Origin: an uncultured Faecalibacterium sp. | GTDB lineage: Bacteria > Bacillota > Clostridia > Oscillospirales > Ruminococcaceae | Reading direction: 5' to 3' | DNA: 22,364 bases | Assembly: GCA_934561555.1 (NCBI GenBank) | Contig: CAKTGQ010000027.1 | Location: 1 to 22,364 of the forward strand | Shown: positions 14,894 to 22,288 of the stretch, piece after piece | Layout: each line of letters opens with the position of its first letter | Position numbering within the stretch: position 1 is the first letter of the stretch | Translations under genes and position numbers: made by a program | The notes under the pieces: generated by a model | The model's input: only the letters and a program-made list of their open reading frames with translations | Told to the model about the DNA's origin: nothing | Database searches by the model: none

Positions 14894-14922
14894 TTGACGG
14901 CATAACCCGGAATCCGTATACT
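14894..14922 (+). promoter_or_regulatory. Sigma-A promoter of the DUF1538-PII operon
   Basis: TTGACG at 14894-14899, a 17-bp spacer and TATACT at 14917-14922; predicted transcript start near 14929. Confidence 0.75.
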
Positions 14923-14972
14923 ATAAATATATCTTGTACAAAAGTGTACAAACAGGATACAGACGAAAGGCG

Positions 14973-16523
14973 GTGGACATCATTCTCAGACGATCGCTCC
15001 CCAAGCTGCGGGAAAAGCTTTTGGAGGCGCTGCAGGCGGTGCTGCCCATTGTGGCCATTGTGCTGGTGCTCTGCTTCTCGGTAGCACCGGTATCGCCCAG
15101 CATCCTGCTGTGCTTTTTGCTGGGCGCTGCCATGATCGTGGTGGGCATCATGTTCTTTACTCTGGGTGCAGAGATGAGCATGACCCCCATGGGCGAGCGG
15201 GTGGGTGCAGTCATCACCCGCAGCCGCAAGCTGCCCCTCATCCTCGTGCTCGGCTTTTTGCTGGGCTTCCTTATCACCATCTCCGAGCCGGACTTACAGG
15301 TGCTGGCAAATCAGGTGCCTTCCATCCCCAGCGGCACGCTGATCCTCTCGGTGGCGGCGGGCGTGGGCCTGTTCTTGGTCTTTGCCTTCCTGCGTATGCT
15401 CATCGGTATCGCGCTGCCAAAGCTGCTGGTGCTGTTCTATGGGCTCATCTTTCTGCTGGCGGCCTTTGTGCCCAAGGAATTCCTCGCGGTGGCGTTTGAC
15501 TCCGGCGGCGTGACTACCGGCCCCATGACCGTGCCCTTTATCATGGCGCTGGGCGTGGGCGTTTCCTCCATCCGCAGCGACCGCCATGCGGCGGACGACA
15601 GCTTTGGTCTGGTGGCCATGTGTTCCATCGGCCCCATTCTGGCGGTGCTGACGCTGGGCATCGCGTTCCGCGCGGCGGACAGCACCTACATCCCGCCTGT
15701 TCTGCCGGAGGTGGCAGACTCGGTGGAACTGTGGCAGCTGTTCCGGGAAGGTCTGCCCACCTATCTGGCAGAGATCGCCCGCTCGCTGCTGCCCATCGTG
15801 CTGATGTTCGGGGCATTTCAGCTCATCGCCCTGCGGCTGGACCGCCGCACGCTGGGGCGCATCGGCGTGGGTCTTGTGTATACCTATATCGGCCTTGTGC
15901 TCTTTTTGACCGGCGCAAACGTGGGCTTTATGCCCGCCGGTAACTATCTGGGACAGGTGCTGGCAGGCAGCGGGGTGCGCTGGGCGCTCATCCCCATCGG
16001 GATGCTCATCGGCTACTTCATCGTTAAGGCCGAGCCTGCGGTCTATGTGCTGAACAAGCAGGTGGAAGAGGTGACCGACGGTGCCATCTCGGCGCAGGCC
16101 ATGGGTCTGGCGCTTTCCGCAGGCGTGTCCATCTCGGTGGGTCTTGCCATGGTGCGGGTGCTGACCGGCATCTCCATTCTGTGGTTCCTTGTGCCGGGCT
16201 ATGTGTTTGCCATCAGCATCTCCTTTGTGGTGCCCAAGCTGTTCACCGCCATCGCATTCGATGCGGGCGGCGTGGCCTCCGGCCCCATGACTGCAACCTT
16301 CCTGCTGCCGCTGGCGCAGGGCGCCTGCGTGGCGGTGGGCGGCAACATCGTCACTGACGCTTTCGGCGTGGTGGCCATGGTCGCCATGACCCCGCTCATC
16401 ACCGTGCAGATGATGGGTCTGGTAGCGCAGCTGCGCACCCGCAAGGCACGGACGGCGCAGCCCGCTGCGGTGCTTGCAACCGTGTTTGCAGACCTGCCGG
16501 ATGACGCCATTATCGAGCTGTAA
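14973..16523 (+). CDS. DUF1538 membrane protein (predicted transporter, internally duplicated)
   Basis: About 516 residues, roughly twelve helices, built from two similar halves. Each half carries the family signature: AFDSGGVTTGPMTVPF (near 15491-15535) then DSFGLVAMCSIGP, and AFDAGGVASGPMTATF (near 16255-16302) then DAFGVVAMVAMTP. The inverted or tandem duplication with broken Gly-rich helices suggests a secondary transporter or channel, but DUF1538 has no established substrate that I know of. The start is uncertain: TTG at 14934 lies only ~5 bases after the predicted transcript start, GTG at 14973 has its ribosome site very close, and no ATG is available. The gene is followed 12 bases later by a PII-like gene. 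Confidence 0.88.
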   Translation: MDIILRRSLPKLREKLLEALQAVLPIVAIVLVLCFSVAPVSPSILLCFLLGAAMIVVGIMFFTLGAEMSMTPMGERVGAVITRSRKLPLILVLGFLLGFLITISEPDLQVLANQVPSIPSGTLILSVAAGVGLFLVFAFLRMLIGIALPKLLVLFYGLIFLLAAFVPKEFLAVAFDSGGVTTGPMTVPFIMALGVGVSSIRSDRHAADDSFGLVAMCSIGPILAVLTLGIAFRAADSTYIPPVLPEVADSVELWQLFREGLPTYLAEIARSLLPIVLMFGAFQLIALRLDRRTLGRIGVGLVYTYIGLVLFLTGANVGFMPAGNYLGQVLAGSGVRWALIPIGMLIGYFIVKAEPAVYVLNKQVEEVTDGAISAQAMGLALSAGVSISVGLAMVRVLTGISILWFLVPGYVFAISISFVVPKLFTAIAFDAGGVASGPMTATFLLPLAQGACVAVGGNIVTDAFGVVAMVAMTPLITVQMMGLVAQLRTRKARTAQPAAVLATVFADLPDDAIIEL

Positions 16524-16535
16524 AGGAGGCAGAAC

Positions 16536-17234
16536 GTGAGCAGTTTGTTTTTGATGATTACCATCACCGACCGCCGCTCTACCGACGGCTTTTTGCAGCT
16601 GTACAAAAGCCACGGCGTAACGGTAAGTATGCGCACCGTAGGCTCCGGCACGGCGGTGCAGGAGACGCTTTCCACCCTTGGGCTGGAAAAGACCGAAAAA
16701 GCGGTGCTGCTGGCTGTGGTCACGGCAGAAAGCTGGCAGAAGATCCAGAAGGATCTGCGCCGCAAAATGCAGATTGATGTGCCGGGCACCGGCATTGCGT
16801 TCATTGTGCCGCTGAGCAGCATCGGCGGCAAACGGGCGCTGATGTTCCTCACCGAGCACCAGCCCCTTACATGGAAGGAGGAGAGCACCTTGAAGGATAC
16901 CCGCTATGAACTGCTGCTGGTGGTGGCAAATCAGGGCTACACCGGCTCCATTATGGACGCTGCCCGCACCGCCGGTGCAGGCGGCGGCACGGTGATCCAC
17001 GCAAAGGGCACCGGCATGGAGGGTGCAGCCGCCTTTCTGGGCGTGGAGCTGGTGAACGAAAAGGAGCTGGTGCTCATCGTCAGCCGCACCAGCCAGAAAA
17101 ACACCATCATGAAGGCCATCATGGAGGGGGCAAACCCCAAGGCGGGCGCTATCGTGTTCTCGCTGCCGGTGACCGATACCGCCGGTCTGCGGCTGATGGA
17201 AGAGGACGAAGCCCAGCCGGAAGCCGCCCTGTGA
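16536..17234 (+). CDS. Tandem PII-like (GlnB-type) signalling protein
   Basis: 232 residues from a GTG preceded by AAAGGAGG. It contains two PII-like halves. The second (about 119-232) begins YELLLVVANQGYTG and has SIMDAARTAGAGGGTVIHAK, closely matching the GlnB pattern (VM.AAR.AGA.GGTV.HA.G). The first half (about 1-110) is a degenerate copy (LFLMITITDRRSTDGFLQLY, VGSGTAVQ). The canonical T-loop with the uridylylated Tyr is absent. PII proteins bind nucleotides or 2-oxoglutarate and regulate partner transporters, so this one probably controls the DUF1538 protein encoded just upstream. An internal AAGGAGGAG lies six bases before an in-frame TTG at 16890, which would yield a single 114-residue PII domain. 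Confidence 0.88.
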   Translation: MSSLFLMITITDRRSTDGFLQLYKSHGVTVSMRTVGSGTAVQETLSTLGLEKTEKAVLLAVVTAESWQKIQKDLRRKMQIDVPGTGIAFIVPLSSIGGKRALMFLTEHQPLTWKEESTLKDTRYELLLVVANQGYTGSIMDAARTAGAGGGTVIHAKGTGMEGAAAFLGVELVNEKELVLIVSRTSQKNTIMKAIMEGANPKAGAIVFSLPVTDTAGLRLMEEDEAQPEAAL

Positions 17235-17254
17235 CCCCTTAAAAATGGATCCCG

Positions 17255-17298
17255 ATATCCGCATTTATCGCCGAAGGCTTGATAAATGCGGATATTTT
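17255..17298 (+). terminator. Terminator of the DUF1538-PII operon
   Basis: A perfect 15-bp stem (17255-17269 with 17281-17295, 11-base loop) followed by TTTCGTT. The next promoter overlaps its right arm. Confidence 0.85.
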
Positions 17299-17307
17299 CG
17301 TTATCAT
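17279..17307 (+). promoter_or_regulatory. Promoter of the YitT-family gene, overlapping the terminator
   Basis: TTGATA at 17279-17284, a 17-bp spacer and TATCAT at 17302-17307. The -35 lies in the right arm of the preceding terminator hairpin. Confidence 0.5.
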
Positions 17308-17346
17308 AGTAGAAGAAACTTCAACTATAAACAAAGGAAGATGAAG

Positions 17347-18225
17347 ATGACGCAATTAACACGCAAGCAGCAGCAGCTCTTCAACGCACTGTCCATCGTG
17401 GTGGGCAACGCGATGTATGCGCTGACTGTGGTATTATTTCTGATGCCCTCCGGCCTGATCACCGGCGGTGCTACCGGTATCGCACTGGCTTTCAACAAGG
17501 TCACCGGGCTGCCGGTGTCCGCAGTGCTGTTCGTGGTCAACGTGGCCATGCTGCTGCTGGGCTGGTGGGTGCTGGGACGCCGCTTTGCCCTGAACACCAT
17601 GGCAAGCACGGTGCTCAGTCCCTTTTTTATGGCGCTGTGGGAGCGCCTGCTGGGCAGCCTTGTGCTGACCGATGATCTGGTGCTGAACACCGTATTTGCG
17701 GGCTTTGGCATCGGCATCTCGCTGGGCATCACCATCCGCGCCGGTGCCTCCACCGGCGGCATGGATATCCCCCCGCTGGTGCTGAACAAGTGGTTCCATC
17801 TGCCGGTGTCCAGCACCATGATGGCTTTCGACTTTGCCATTCTGGCGGCGCAGGCGGCGTTCAGCCCGGTGCGGCAGTCCCTGTACGGCGTGGTGATGGC
17901 CATCATCTACACCGTTGTGCTGGACAAGGTGCTCATGCTGGGCACTACCCGTACCGAGGTGAAGATCATCAGCGCCAAGTCCGACGAGATCTGCGCCGCC
18001 ATTTTTGCACAGCTGGACCGCGGCGTGACCATCCTGCACGGCGAGGGCGGCTACCTGCGGGAGCCGGAATCGGTGCTGCTGAGTGTCGTCTCCAACCGGC
18101 AGCTGCCAAGGCTGGAAAAGCTGGCGCACGCCATCGACCCTACCTGCTTTATGATCGTGAGCCACGTTACCGAGGTAAGCGGGCGCGGCTTCTCGCTGGA
18201 AAAGGACTATCAGGCAGAGGAGTGA
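17347..18225 (+). CDS. YitT-family membrane protein (DUF161-DUF2179)
   Basis: 292 residues. The N-terminal ~200 residues hold five or six helices with the YitT signatures FLMPSGLITGGATGIAL and RAGASTGGMDIPPL. The C-terminal ~80 residues (TEVKIISAKSDEICAAI, DRGVTILHGEGGYL, VTEVSGRGF) are the soluble DUF2179 domain, a small ferredoxin-like fold. Full length for the family; role unknown, probably transport. The ATG at 17347 is eight bases after AAAGGA. The one at 17341 is only two bases away, so I prefer 17347. A repeat element begins two bases after the stop codon. Confidence 0.93.
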   Translation: MTQLTRKQQQLFNALSIVVGNAMYALTVVLFLMPSGLITGGATGIALAFNKVTGLPVSAVLFVVNVAMLLLGWWVLGRRFALNTMASTVLSPFFMALWERLLGSLVLTDDLVLNTVFAGFGIGISLGITIRAGASTGGMDIPPLVLNKWFHLPVSSTMMAFDFAILAAQAAFSPVRQSLYGVVMAIIYTVVLDKVLMLGTTRTEVKIISAKSDEICAAIFAQLDRGVTILHGEGGYLREPESVLLSVVSNRQLPRLEKLAHAIDPTCFMIVSHVTEVSGRGFSLEKDYQAEE

Positions 18226-18227
18226 GC

Positions 18228-18357
18228 AAACCCTCTCAGGCTCACTCCGTTCGCCAGCTCCCCCGAAGGGGGAGCTTTTACGCATCTGCCGGTTAGCGCC
18301 AATAAAGCTCCCCCCTCGGGGGAGCTGGCACGCCGTCAGGCGTGACTGAGAGGGTTT
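18228..18357 (-). repeat. Palindromic intergenic repeat, copy A (complete)
   Basis: 130 bp bounded by a perfect 12-bp inverted repeat (AAACCCTCTCAG at 18228-18239, CTGAGAGGGTTT at 18346-18357). Inside are two strong GC hairpins of the form AGCTCCCCC/GGGGGAGCT and a CACGCC-GTCA-GGCGTG stem. Its reverse complement matches copy C almost base for base. It has no coding capacity and looks like a MITE- or REP-type element. Its hairpins could also end transcription from yitT. Confidence 0.9.
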
Positions 18358-18394
18358 TGAAGGCTTCAGAGGTGGATGGATTTCCCCAAGGCTC

Positions 18395-18424
18395 TTGCAA
18401 AACTGCCCCGGTTTGGGGTATAGT
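18395..18424 (+). promoter_or_regulatory. Promoter of the DUF1858-trmK-Nif3 group
   Basis: TTGCAA at 18395-18400, an 18-bp spacer and TATAGT at 18419-18424, some 55 bp upstream of the DUF1858 start. Confidence 0.55.
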
Positions 18425-18480
18425 ATAGAGGAACAGTAGGTTTTACTGTATCTCACCCAAAACAGAAAGGAAAAGCTATC

Positions 18481-18735
18481 ATGTTTGATATTTTCAATAT
18501 GCTCAAAAAAGAGGAACACACCGCACCCAAGCAGGTGACCCGCGATACCATCATCGGTGACATTCTGGATATGGACCAGACCACCGCACCCTACTTTATG
18601 GAGATCGGGATGCACTGTCTGGGCTGCCCGGCTTCCCGCGGCGAGACCATCGAGGAAGCCTGCGAAGTGCACGGCGTGAACTGCGACGAGCTGCTGGAGA
18701 AGCTGAACACCCATCTGGCAGCCAAGAAGGCCTGA
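18481..18735 (+). CDS. DUF1858 protein (hybrid-cluster-associated redox disulfide domain)
   Basis: 84 residues. After a short polar N-terminus comes the DUF1858 core VTRDTIIGDILDMDQTTAPYFME followed by GMHCLGCPAS, with the CxxC pair at C46 and C49, and a C-terminal helix ending EKLNTHLAAKKA. The family is thought to bind a redox disulfide or cluster; the exact role is unknown. The ATG follows AAAGGA. The trmK GTG begins directly at the base after this gene's stop, so the two are co-translated. Confidence 0.92.
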   Translation: MFDIFNMLKKEEHTAPKQVTRDTIIGDILDMDQTTAPYFMEIGMHCLGCPASRGETIEEACEVHGVNCDELLEKLNTHLAAKKA

Positions 18736-19395
18736 GTGCTGCCCACACTGGATGCGCGTCTGACCGCAGCGGCTGAGCTTGTGCGCCCGGGACAGCCGGT
18801 GGCGGACATCGGCTGCGACCACGGCAAGCTGACGGCGGTGCTGGCGGCTTCGGGCAGATACCCGAAGGTCATCGGGGCAGACCTGCGCCCCGGCCCGCTG
18901 GCAAAGGCAAAACAGACGCTGGAAAATGCAGGTTGTCTGGACCGCGCTGAGCTTCGGCTCGGCGACGGTCTTTCTGTGTTGTCTGCCGGGGAGGTGGGCA
19001 GCATCGTGCTGGCGGGCGTGTCGGCGCAGACTACATGGGAGATCATCGAAAAAGCGCCGTGGGTGTCCGCTGTGGGCGGGCCGCGCCTTGTTATGGTGCC
19101 CGCCACCCGCCACAGCGAGCTGCGCCGCTGGCTGTGGCAGCACGGCTTTGCTCTTGTGGCAGACCGCCCGGTGCAGGCCGCAGGCCGCTGGTATGCGGTG
19201 ATGGCAGCGGAGTACACCGGCGAGGTGATAGAGCCCACCTTTACCCGGTGCTTGCTGGGGGATACCGGCTGCTGGCCGGAGGGTGCGGGCTACGCCGCAT
19301 GGCAGCGGGCAAAGCTGCCCCGGATGCGGCTTGGTGTGCCGGACGGCAGTGCGCTTGCCGCAGAGATGGATGCCATTCTGAAAGAGGGAAACTGA
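18736..19395 (+). CDS. trmK: tRNA (adenine(22)-N1)-methyltransferase
   Basis: 219 residues, GTG start with AGAAGG upstream. It methylates N1 of A22 in tRNA using S-adenosylmethionine. The Rossmann SAM-binding motif is DIGCDHGKL (24-32), followed by VIGADLRPGPL and LGDGL, then IVLAGVS where many TrmK proteins have an IAGMGG-like motif. That substitution is a mild departure from the family. The C-terminal third should form the helical tRNA-binding part. The Nif3-like gene follows one base after the stop, the same order as yqfN-yqfO in B. subtilis and many Firmicutes, which supports the assignment. Confidence 0.92.
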   Translation: MLPTLDARLTAAAELVRPGQPVADIGCDHGKLTAVLAASGRYPKVIGADLRPGPLAKAKQTLENAGCLDRAELRLGDGLSVLSAGEVGSIVLAGVSAQTTWEIIEKAPWVSAVGGPRLVMVPATRHSELRRWLWQHGFALVADRPVQAAGRWYAVMAAEYTGEVIEPTFTRCLLGDTGCWPEGAGYAAWQRAKLPRMRLGVPDGSALAAEMDAILKEGN

Positions 19396-19396
19396 A

Positions 19397-20173
19397 ATGA
19401 CCACGGTACAGCAGGTATACGAAGTAATGCAGCGGCTTGCCCCGCCGGAGCTGGCAGAGCACTGGGATAACCCCGGCCTGCTGGTGGACTGCGGCGGCGC
19501 TGTGCGCCGGGTGCTGGTGACGCTGGACATCACCCCGGAGGTGGTGGCAGAGGCTGCGGCAAAGCAGTGCACGGTCATCGTGGCGCACCACCCGGTCATC
19601 TTTGACCCGCTCAAGCGGCTGTGCCCCGCCGATGTGCCCTATCAGCTGGTGCAGGCGGGCATTTCCGCCATCTGTATGCACACCAATCTGGATGCCGCCG
19701 AGGGCGGGGTGAACGATGTGCTGGCGGACCTTTTCGGCATCCGGCAGCGCACCGCCTTTGCGGACGGCTGCGGCCGGGTGGGGGACATCGAGCCCATCAC
19801 CGTGCCGGAGCTGGCAGCACAGGCGCAGCGCAAACTGGCGGCGCTGTGCAACGCACCTGCCACCGGTGCAGCGGTGCAGGTGAAGTTTGCCGACACCGGA
19901 AAGCCGGTGCAACGGCTGGCGGTCATCAGCGGCGCGGGCGGCAGTCTGTTTGCCGAAGCCATCGCCGAGGGTGCGGATTGTCTGCTGACCGGCGAAGCCA
20001 ACCACCACCATGCACTGGATGCCAAGCGGCTGGGGCTGTCCCTCATTGCAGCGGGGCATTACGCCACCGAGTTTCCGGTGACCGCTGCCGTGGCATCTGC
20101 TCTGCGCACCGCCCTGCCGGAGTTGGAGGTGCTGGTAAGCACCGACGACCGCGACCCCTATACTTATTTATAA
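19397..20173 (+). CDS. Nif3-like dinuclear metal-centre protein (YqfO/YbgI family, short form)
   Basis: 258 residues. Metal-binding blocks are VAHHPVIFDPLKRL (H64, H65), MHTNLDAAEGGVND, and near the end GEANHHHAL and AGHYATE. LAEHWDNPGLLVD at the N-terminus is also diagnostic. The length matches the short form (E. coli YbgI, about 247), without the PII/CutA-like insert domain present in the ~370-residue B. subtilis YqfO. The protein forms toroidal hexamers with two metal ions per subunit; a GTP cyclohydrolase-like activity has been proposed for relatives. It is co-transcribed with trmK. Confidence 0.94.
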   Translation: MTTVQQVYEVMQRLAPPELAEHWDNPGLLVDCGGAVRRVLVTLDITPEVVAEAAAKQCTVIVAHHPVIFDPLKRLCPADVPYQLVQAGISAICMHTNLDAAEGGVNDVLADLFGIRQRTAFADGCGRVGDIEPITVPELAAQAQRKLAALCNAPATGAAVQVKFADTGKPVQRLAVISGAGGSLFAEAIAEGADCLLTGEANHHHALDAKRLGLSLIAAGHYATEFPVTAAVASALRTALPELEVLVSTDDRDPYTYL

Positions 20174-20180
20174 AGAGAGG

Positions 20181-20281
20181 ACCCTCTCCGTCATTGCTGC
20201 GCAATGCCACCTCCCCCGAAAGGGGGAGGTCTTTCAGCATTAACCGAAAAACTGGAAACGCCGCAGACGACTGAGAGGGTT
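20181..20281. repeat. Palindromic intergenic repeat, copy B (diverged)
   Basis: About 101 bp between ACCCTCTC and GAGAGGGTT, with a central CCTCCCCC-GAAA-GGGGGAGG hairpin and a GCTGCGC-like stem. Same plan as copies A and C, but the inner sequence is diverged and the second hairpin is lost. It starts seven bases after the Nif3 gene stop and ends 23 bases before rqcH. Confidence 0.8.
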
Positions 20282-20304
20282 ATAGATAAAACGAGGTAAC
20301 ATTT

Positions 20305-22059
20305 ATGGCACTGGATGCCGCGACACTGGCGCTGACGGCAGCGGAACTGAAAGCCACCCTGACCGATGCCAAGATCGCAAAAATTTTTGAACCGACCCGG
20401 GATGAGCTGGTCATCACCCTGCGCACCCGCACCGATACCTATGCGCTGCTGCTGTCTGCCCGCAGCGGCTCTGCCCGGGTGTGCCTGACCGAGGAGACCT
20501 TTGAAAACCCCGAGACGCCGCCCTCCTTCTGTATGCTCATGCGCAAGCACCTGACTGGCGGCAGACTGCTGGACGTGCACATGGAGCCGGGCGACCGCAT
20601 CGTCTACTTTGATTTTCAGTGCACCAACGAGATGGGCGACCTTGTGCGCAACACCCTGTGCGCTGAGCTGATGGGGCGCTACTCCAACCTTGTGCTGGTG
20701 CAGAACGGCAAAATTATCGACGCCCTCAAGCGGGTGGATTTTGAGGACAGCGACGTCCGGCAGCTCCTGCCGGGCTTGCCCTACACCACACCCCCTAAGC
20801 CTGCCCGCCCGGATTTTCTGCTGGTGAGCAGCGCGTCCATCGTGGCGGCAGCCTGTCAGCGGGAGCTGCCGGTGGCGGATGCCCTGAACAAGACGGTGGC
20901 CGGCGTTGGGCCGGTGGTCTGCCGCGAAGCCGCATGGCGCGCCTTTGACGGGGAGCACCTACCCGCCAACGAACTGACCGATGCCCAGAAGCGCAGCCTG
21001 ATGGCGGCAATCGACGAGCTGAAGGAGCTGCACGCCCAGGGCGGCTGTCCCTGCAGCGTCACCGCACCGGACGGCAAGCCGGTGGAGTATACCTTCTTCC
21101 GTCCGCAGCAGTACGGCGAGCAGTACACCATCCGGGAGTGGCCGTCCTTCAACGCGATGCTGGAGGGCTACTATGCCGAGAAAGACCGCGCCGAGCGGCT
21201 GCGCACCAAGAGCAAGGAACTGCACAAGGCGGTACACAATATGTACGACCGCGCCCTGCGCAAGCAGGCTGCCCGGCAGGAGGAGCTTGCCGCCAGCGGC
21301 AAAAGCGAAAAGCTGCGCCTGTACGGCGAGCTGCTGTCTGCCAACCTCTATCTGGCGCAAAAGGGCATGAAGAGCCTGACCGTGCCCAACTGGTACGACG
21401 AGGGCAAAGAGGTGACCATCCCGCTGGATTTACGGTTCAGCCCCAGCCAGAACGCCCAGAACTTCTTTAAAAACTACAAGAAGAAGCAGACCGCCGCCCG
21501 GATGCTGGTAGACCTGCTGGCAGAGGGCGAAAAGGAAATCGCCTATCTGGAAACGGTGCTCTATGAGGTGGAAAGCGCCTCCGGCGAAGCTGCGCTGAAC
21601 GAGATCCGCATGGAACTGAAAAATCAGGGCTACCTGAAATACTACAAGCAGCGGGACAAAAAGCAGAAGCCTGCGGACTTCCTGCGCTATACCTCCAGCG
21701 ACGGCTTTGAGATCTTGGTAGGCCGCAACAACGCCCAGAACGACAAGCTTACCCTGCACACCGCCCGGGGCAAGGACTTATGGTTCCATGTGCAGAAAGC
21801 ACCTGGCAGCCATGTTGTGGTCATGAGCCGGGGCGAGGACATCCCGGACACCACCAAGCAGGAGGCTGCGGAGCTGGCGGTCATCCATTCCAGCGCCTAC
21901 AAGGCAGGCACCGGTGCCAAGGTGGCGGTGGACACCACCGAGGTGAAGAACATCTGGAAAGCCAACGGTGCCAAGCCCGGCATGGTGCTGTACGAGGTGT
22001 ACACCACCGTCTATATCACCCCACGGGATGGGCTGGAAGAGCAGCTGAAGAAGAAATGA
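20305..22059 (+). CDS. rqcH: RqcH / NFACT-family ribosome quality-control protein (Rqc2 homologue)
   Basis: 584 residues. NFACT proteins bind stalled 50S subunits and add C-terminal alanine tails to the nascent chain with tRNA-Ala. The NFACT-N domain (1-~180) includes GDRIVYFDFQ with D97-R98, the same numbers as the DR pair required in B. subtilis RqcH. NELMGRYSN-type ELMGRYSNLVLV, a helical middle and a long coiled coil (about 290-440; YYAEKDRAERLRTKSKELHK, KKKQTAARMLVDLLAEGEKE) follow. The C-terminal NFACT-R domain (about 460-580) has ILVGRNNAQNDKLT, DLWFHVQKAPGSHVV and VYITPR. The start follows CGAGG. In gram-positive pathogens the family is also called FbpA-like. Full length, no damage. 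Confidence 0.96.
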   Translation: MALDAATLALTAAELKATLTDAKIAKIFEPTRDELVITLRTRTDTYALLLSARSGSARVCLTEETFENPETPPSFCMLMRKHLTGGRLLDVHMEPGDRIVYFDFQCTNEMGDLVRNTLCAELMGRYSNLVLVQNGKIIDALKRVDFEDSDVRQLLPGLPYTTPPKPARPDFLLVSSASIVAAACQRELPVADALNKTVAGVGPVVCREAAWRAFDGEHLPANELTDAQKRSLMAAIDELKELHAQGGCPCSVTAPDGKPVEYTFFRPQQYGEQYTIREWPSFNAMLEGYYAEKDRAERLRTKSKELHKAVHNMYDRALRKQAARQEELAASGKSEKLRLYGELLSANLYLAQKGMKSLTVPNWYDEGKEVTIPLDLRFSPSQNAQNFFKNYKKKQTAARMLVDLLAEGEKEIAYLETVLYEVESASGEAALNEIRMELKNQGYLKYYKQRDKKQKPADFLRYTSSDGFEILVGRNNAQNDKLTLHTARGKDLWFHVQKAPGSHVVVMSRGEDIPDTTKQEAAELAVIHSSAYKAGTGAKVAVDTTEVKNIWKANGAKPGMVLYEVYTTVYITPRDGLEEQLKKK

Positions 22060-22130
22060 TTTGAAACGCGCGGTGCGCTCGCTCCGGTAGTCCATTTTCA
22101 CGGGTGGGGTCGTAAAGGCGAACGGCATTT

Positions 22131-22164
22131 GCAGCGCCTGCTTCCTGCGGAAGCGCGGCGCTGC
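22131..22164 (+). terminator. GC-rich hairpin downstream of rqcH, possible terminator
   Basis: GCAGCGCC pairs with GGCGCTGC and an inner GCTTCC with GGAAGC around TGC. No T-run follows, so termination is uncertain. The rest of 22060-22192 shows no ORF or motif that I recognise. Confidence 0.35.
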
Positions 22165-22192
22165 GGGGAAGTCTAGGCTTGCCTTTAGCGGG

Positions 22193-22288
22193 AAAACCCT
22201 CTCAGTCACGCCTGACGGCGTGCCAGCTCCCCCGAAGGGGGGAGCTTTATTAGCGCGAACCGGCAGATGCTTAAAAGCTCCCCCTTCG
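22193..22288 (+). repeat. Palindromic intergenic repeat, copy C (truncated)
   Basis: Begins AAAACCCTCTCAG and runs nearly identical to the reverse complement of copy A for about 95 bp, through the first hairpin and into the second (AAAAGCTCCCCCTTCG). There it stops: the expected GGGGGAGCT arm and right terminal repeat are missing, and unrelated AT-rich sequence begins at 22289. Confidence 0.88.

Noticed and set aside
15294..19614. Long minus-strand frames (656 and 726 codons) opposite DUF1538, PII, yitT and trmK
   Set aside because: Low-complexity His/Gln/Gly-rich translations that cross terminators and repeat A; shadows of the real genes.
18228..22288. CRISPR-like array from the repeated GC-rich units
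   Set aside because: Only three copies, kilobases apart, in different orientations and of 100-130 bp with internal hairpins; no regular spacers.
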